Of a stretch of DNA of 64,000 bases, positions 63,331-64,000 are shown in pieces. The stretch is taken from NCBI GenBank assembly GCA_934045905.1, contig OW203762.1:22662345-22726344 (forward strand), written 5' to 3'. Under the pieces are notes generated by a model, which made no database searches, was not told the origin of the DNA, and saw only the letters and a list, made by a program, of their open reading frames with translations. Position numbers and translations under genes: made by a program. The DNA comes from Leuctra nigra. Lineage: Eukaryota > Arthropoda > Insecta > Plecoptera > Leuctridae. How positions within the stretch are numbered: the stretch's first letter is position 1; each line of letters starts with the position of its first letter.

Positions 63331-64000
63331 TTTATATCATTTTGCTGCAGGTAATCTCGGAGAGAAGCAATACAGAGCTTGTGCTGGATTAGAGCTAAAC
63401 CAGTGAGAGGTCCAGAACGCGGCGATTGCTTGTAGTAATCGTCGCACAATGAATAGGGAAGAAGCGTTTGCTTGGGGAGCATTTGAAATTATCATCATGA
63501 ATTACTTTTTCCAACATTTTTTAACTTGTAACTCCTGTCTTACAGCGAGGTTTCAATTTATTGCCTTTCGAGATTGAACAAAACTTTAACACAGGAGGTA
63601 CAGGGAAATCATTTTGTTTTTGGTTTATAACTTTTAAAATAGCACACGTTGGTATTGTTTTTAATTTTTTTCCTAATAGAATGTCCAACTCGATCTATCA
63701 GAAAATAAGTTTTTTGATCAAAGTTGGGACAAACTAAAAATTAGATCTTCATTCCTAAATATGACACGATTTTACCGGTCTGCCATAAGATAACATGGGG
63801 AAGAAAACTAGACTCAGAAAGGACTCAGAAACTAGACACGAGAAGTGTTTAATTTTTTCAAGGATTGTGTATGGCATGATTATCAATAAGTAGACAAAAA
63901 ATTATGCAAATCTGAGACTATGCCCGATTGGATGAGCCACCTTAAGTGATTTATCGAGGGCTTTCCCTACACGTTACATAAAATCTTTACCTGTATAGAT
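63331..64000. other. No gene seen
   Basis: AT-rich DNA to the window end. The ORF at 63270-63482 is out of frame with the LINE and has no recognisable protein character. Confidence 0.4.

Overview
The window is nuclear DNA of an arthropod, most likely an insect. It has AT-rich intergenic DNA, short spliced exons with GT-AG introns, clip-domain serine proteases, a Reeler-domain 'putative defense protein', tRNA-derived SINEs, non-LTR retrotransposons and many hAT-type elements with exact 8-bp target-site duplications (TSDs). A hemipteran is a guess only. There are no prokaryotic features and no complete viral genes.

Layout. (1) 1-4.5 kb, + strand: 3' half of a mitochondrial LRPPRC-like PPR gene, cut by the window start. 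(2) 6.8-23.8 kb, + strand: two tandem clip-domain trypsin-like proteases with the same exon plan, including homologous 5'-UTR exons and 3' UTRs, then a short relic of a third copy. The first copy has gained two hAT insertions in introns. Exons 4-5 are much more alike than the rest, which suggests gene conversion. (3) 26.5-33.3 kb: an Arkadia/RNF111-type RING E3 ligase (- strand) head to head with ALG13 (+ strand). ALG13 converges tightly on the last exon of an unidentified - strand gene, and the poly(A) signals of both lie inside the end of the ALG13 coding sequence. (4) 41.6-45.4 kb, - strand: a complete seven-exon CEP78 (centriole/cilium) homologue, with a partial exon copy in one of its introns. 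(5) 48.2-51.3 kb, + strand: a secreted Reeler-domain protein with a TATA promoter. (6) 52.5-63.5 kb: mobile-element-rich DNA with a recent 5'-truncated Jockey-like retrotransposon, a coiled-coil ORF, a small basic ORF, one lone 5' coding exon, a hAT nested in a hAT, and LINE remnants.

The genes are ordinary housekeeping and immune-type genes, not a pathway cluster. The only functional group is the protease pair, probably zymogens of an extracellular proteolytic (immune or clotting type) cascade. The more unusual content is in the repeats: precise hAT insertions, several long foldback elements, and a tandem array carrying six regularly spaced composite ETS/CRE-like motifs between the two proteases. 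Exon joins were worked out by hand from splice sites and reading phase, without transcripts.
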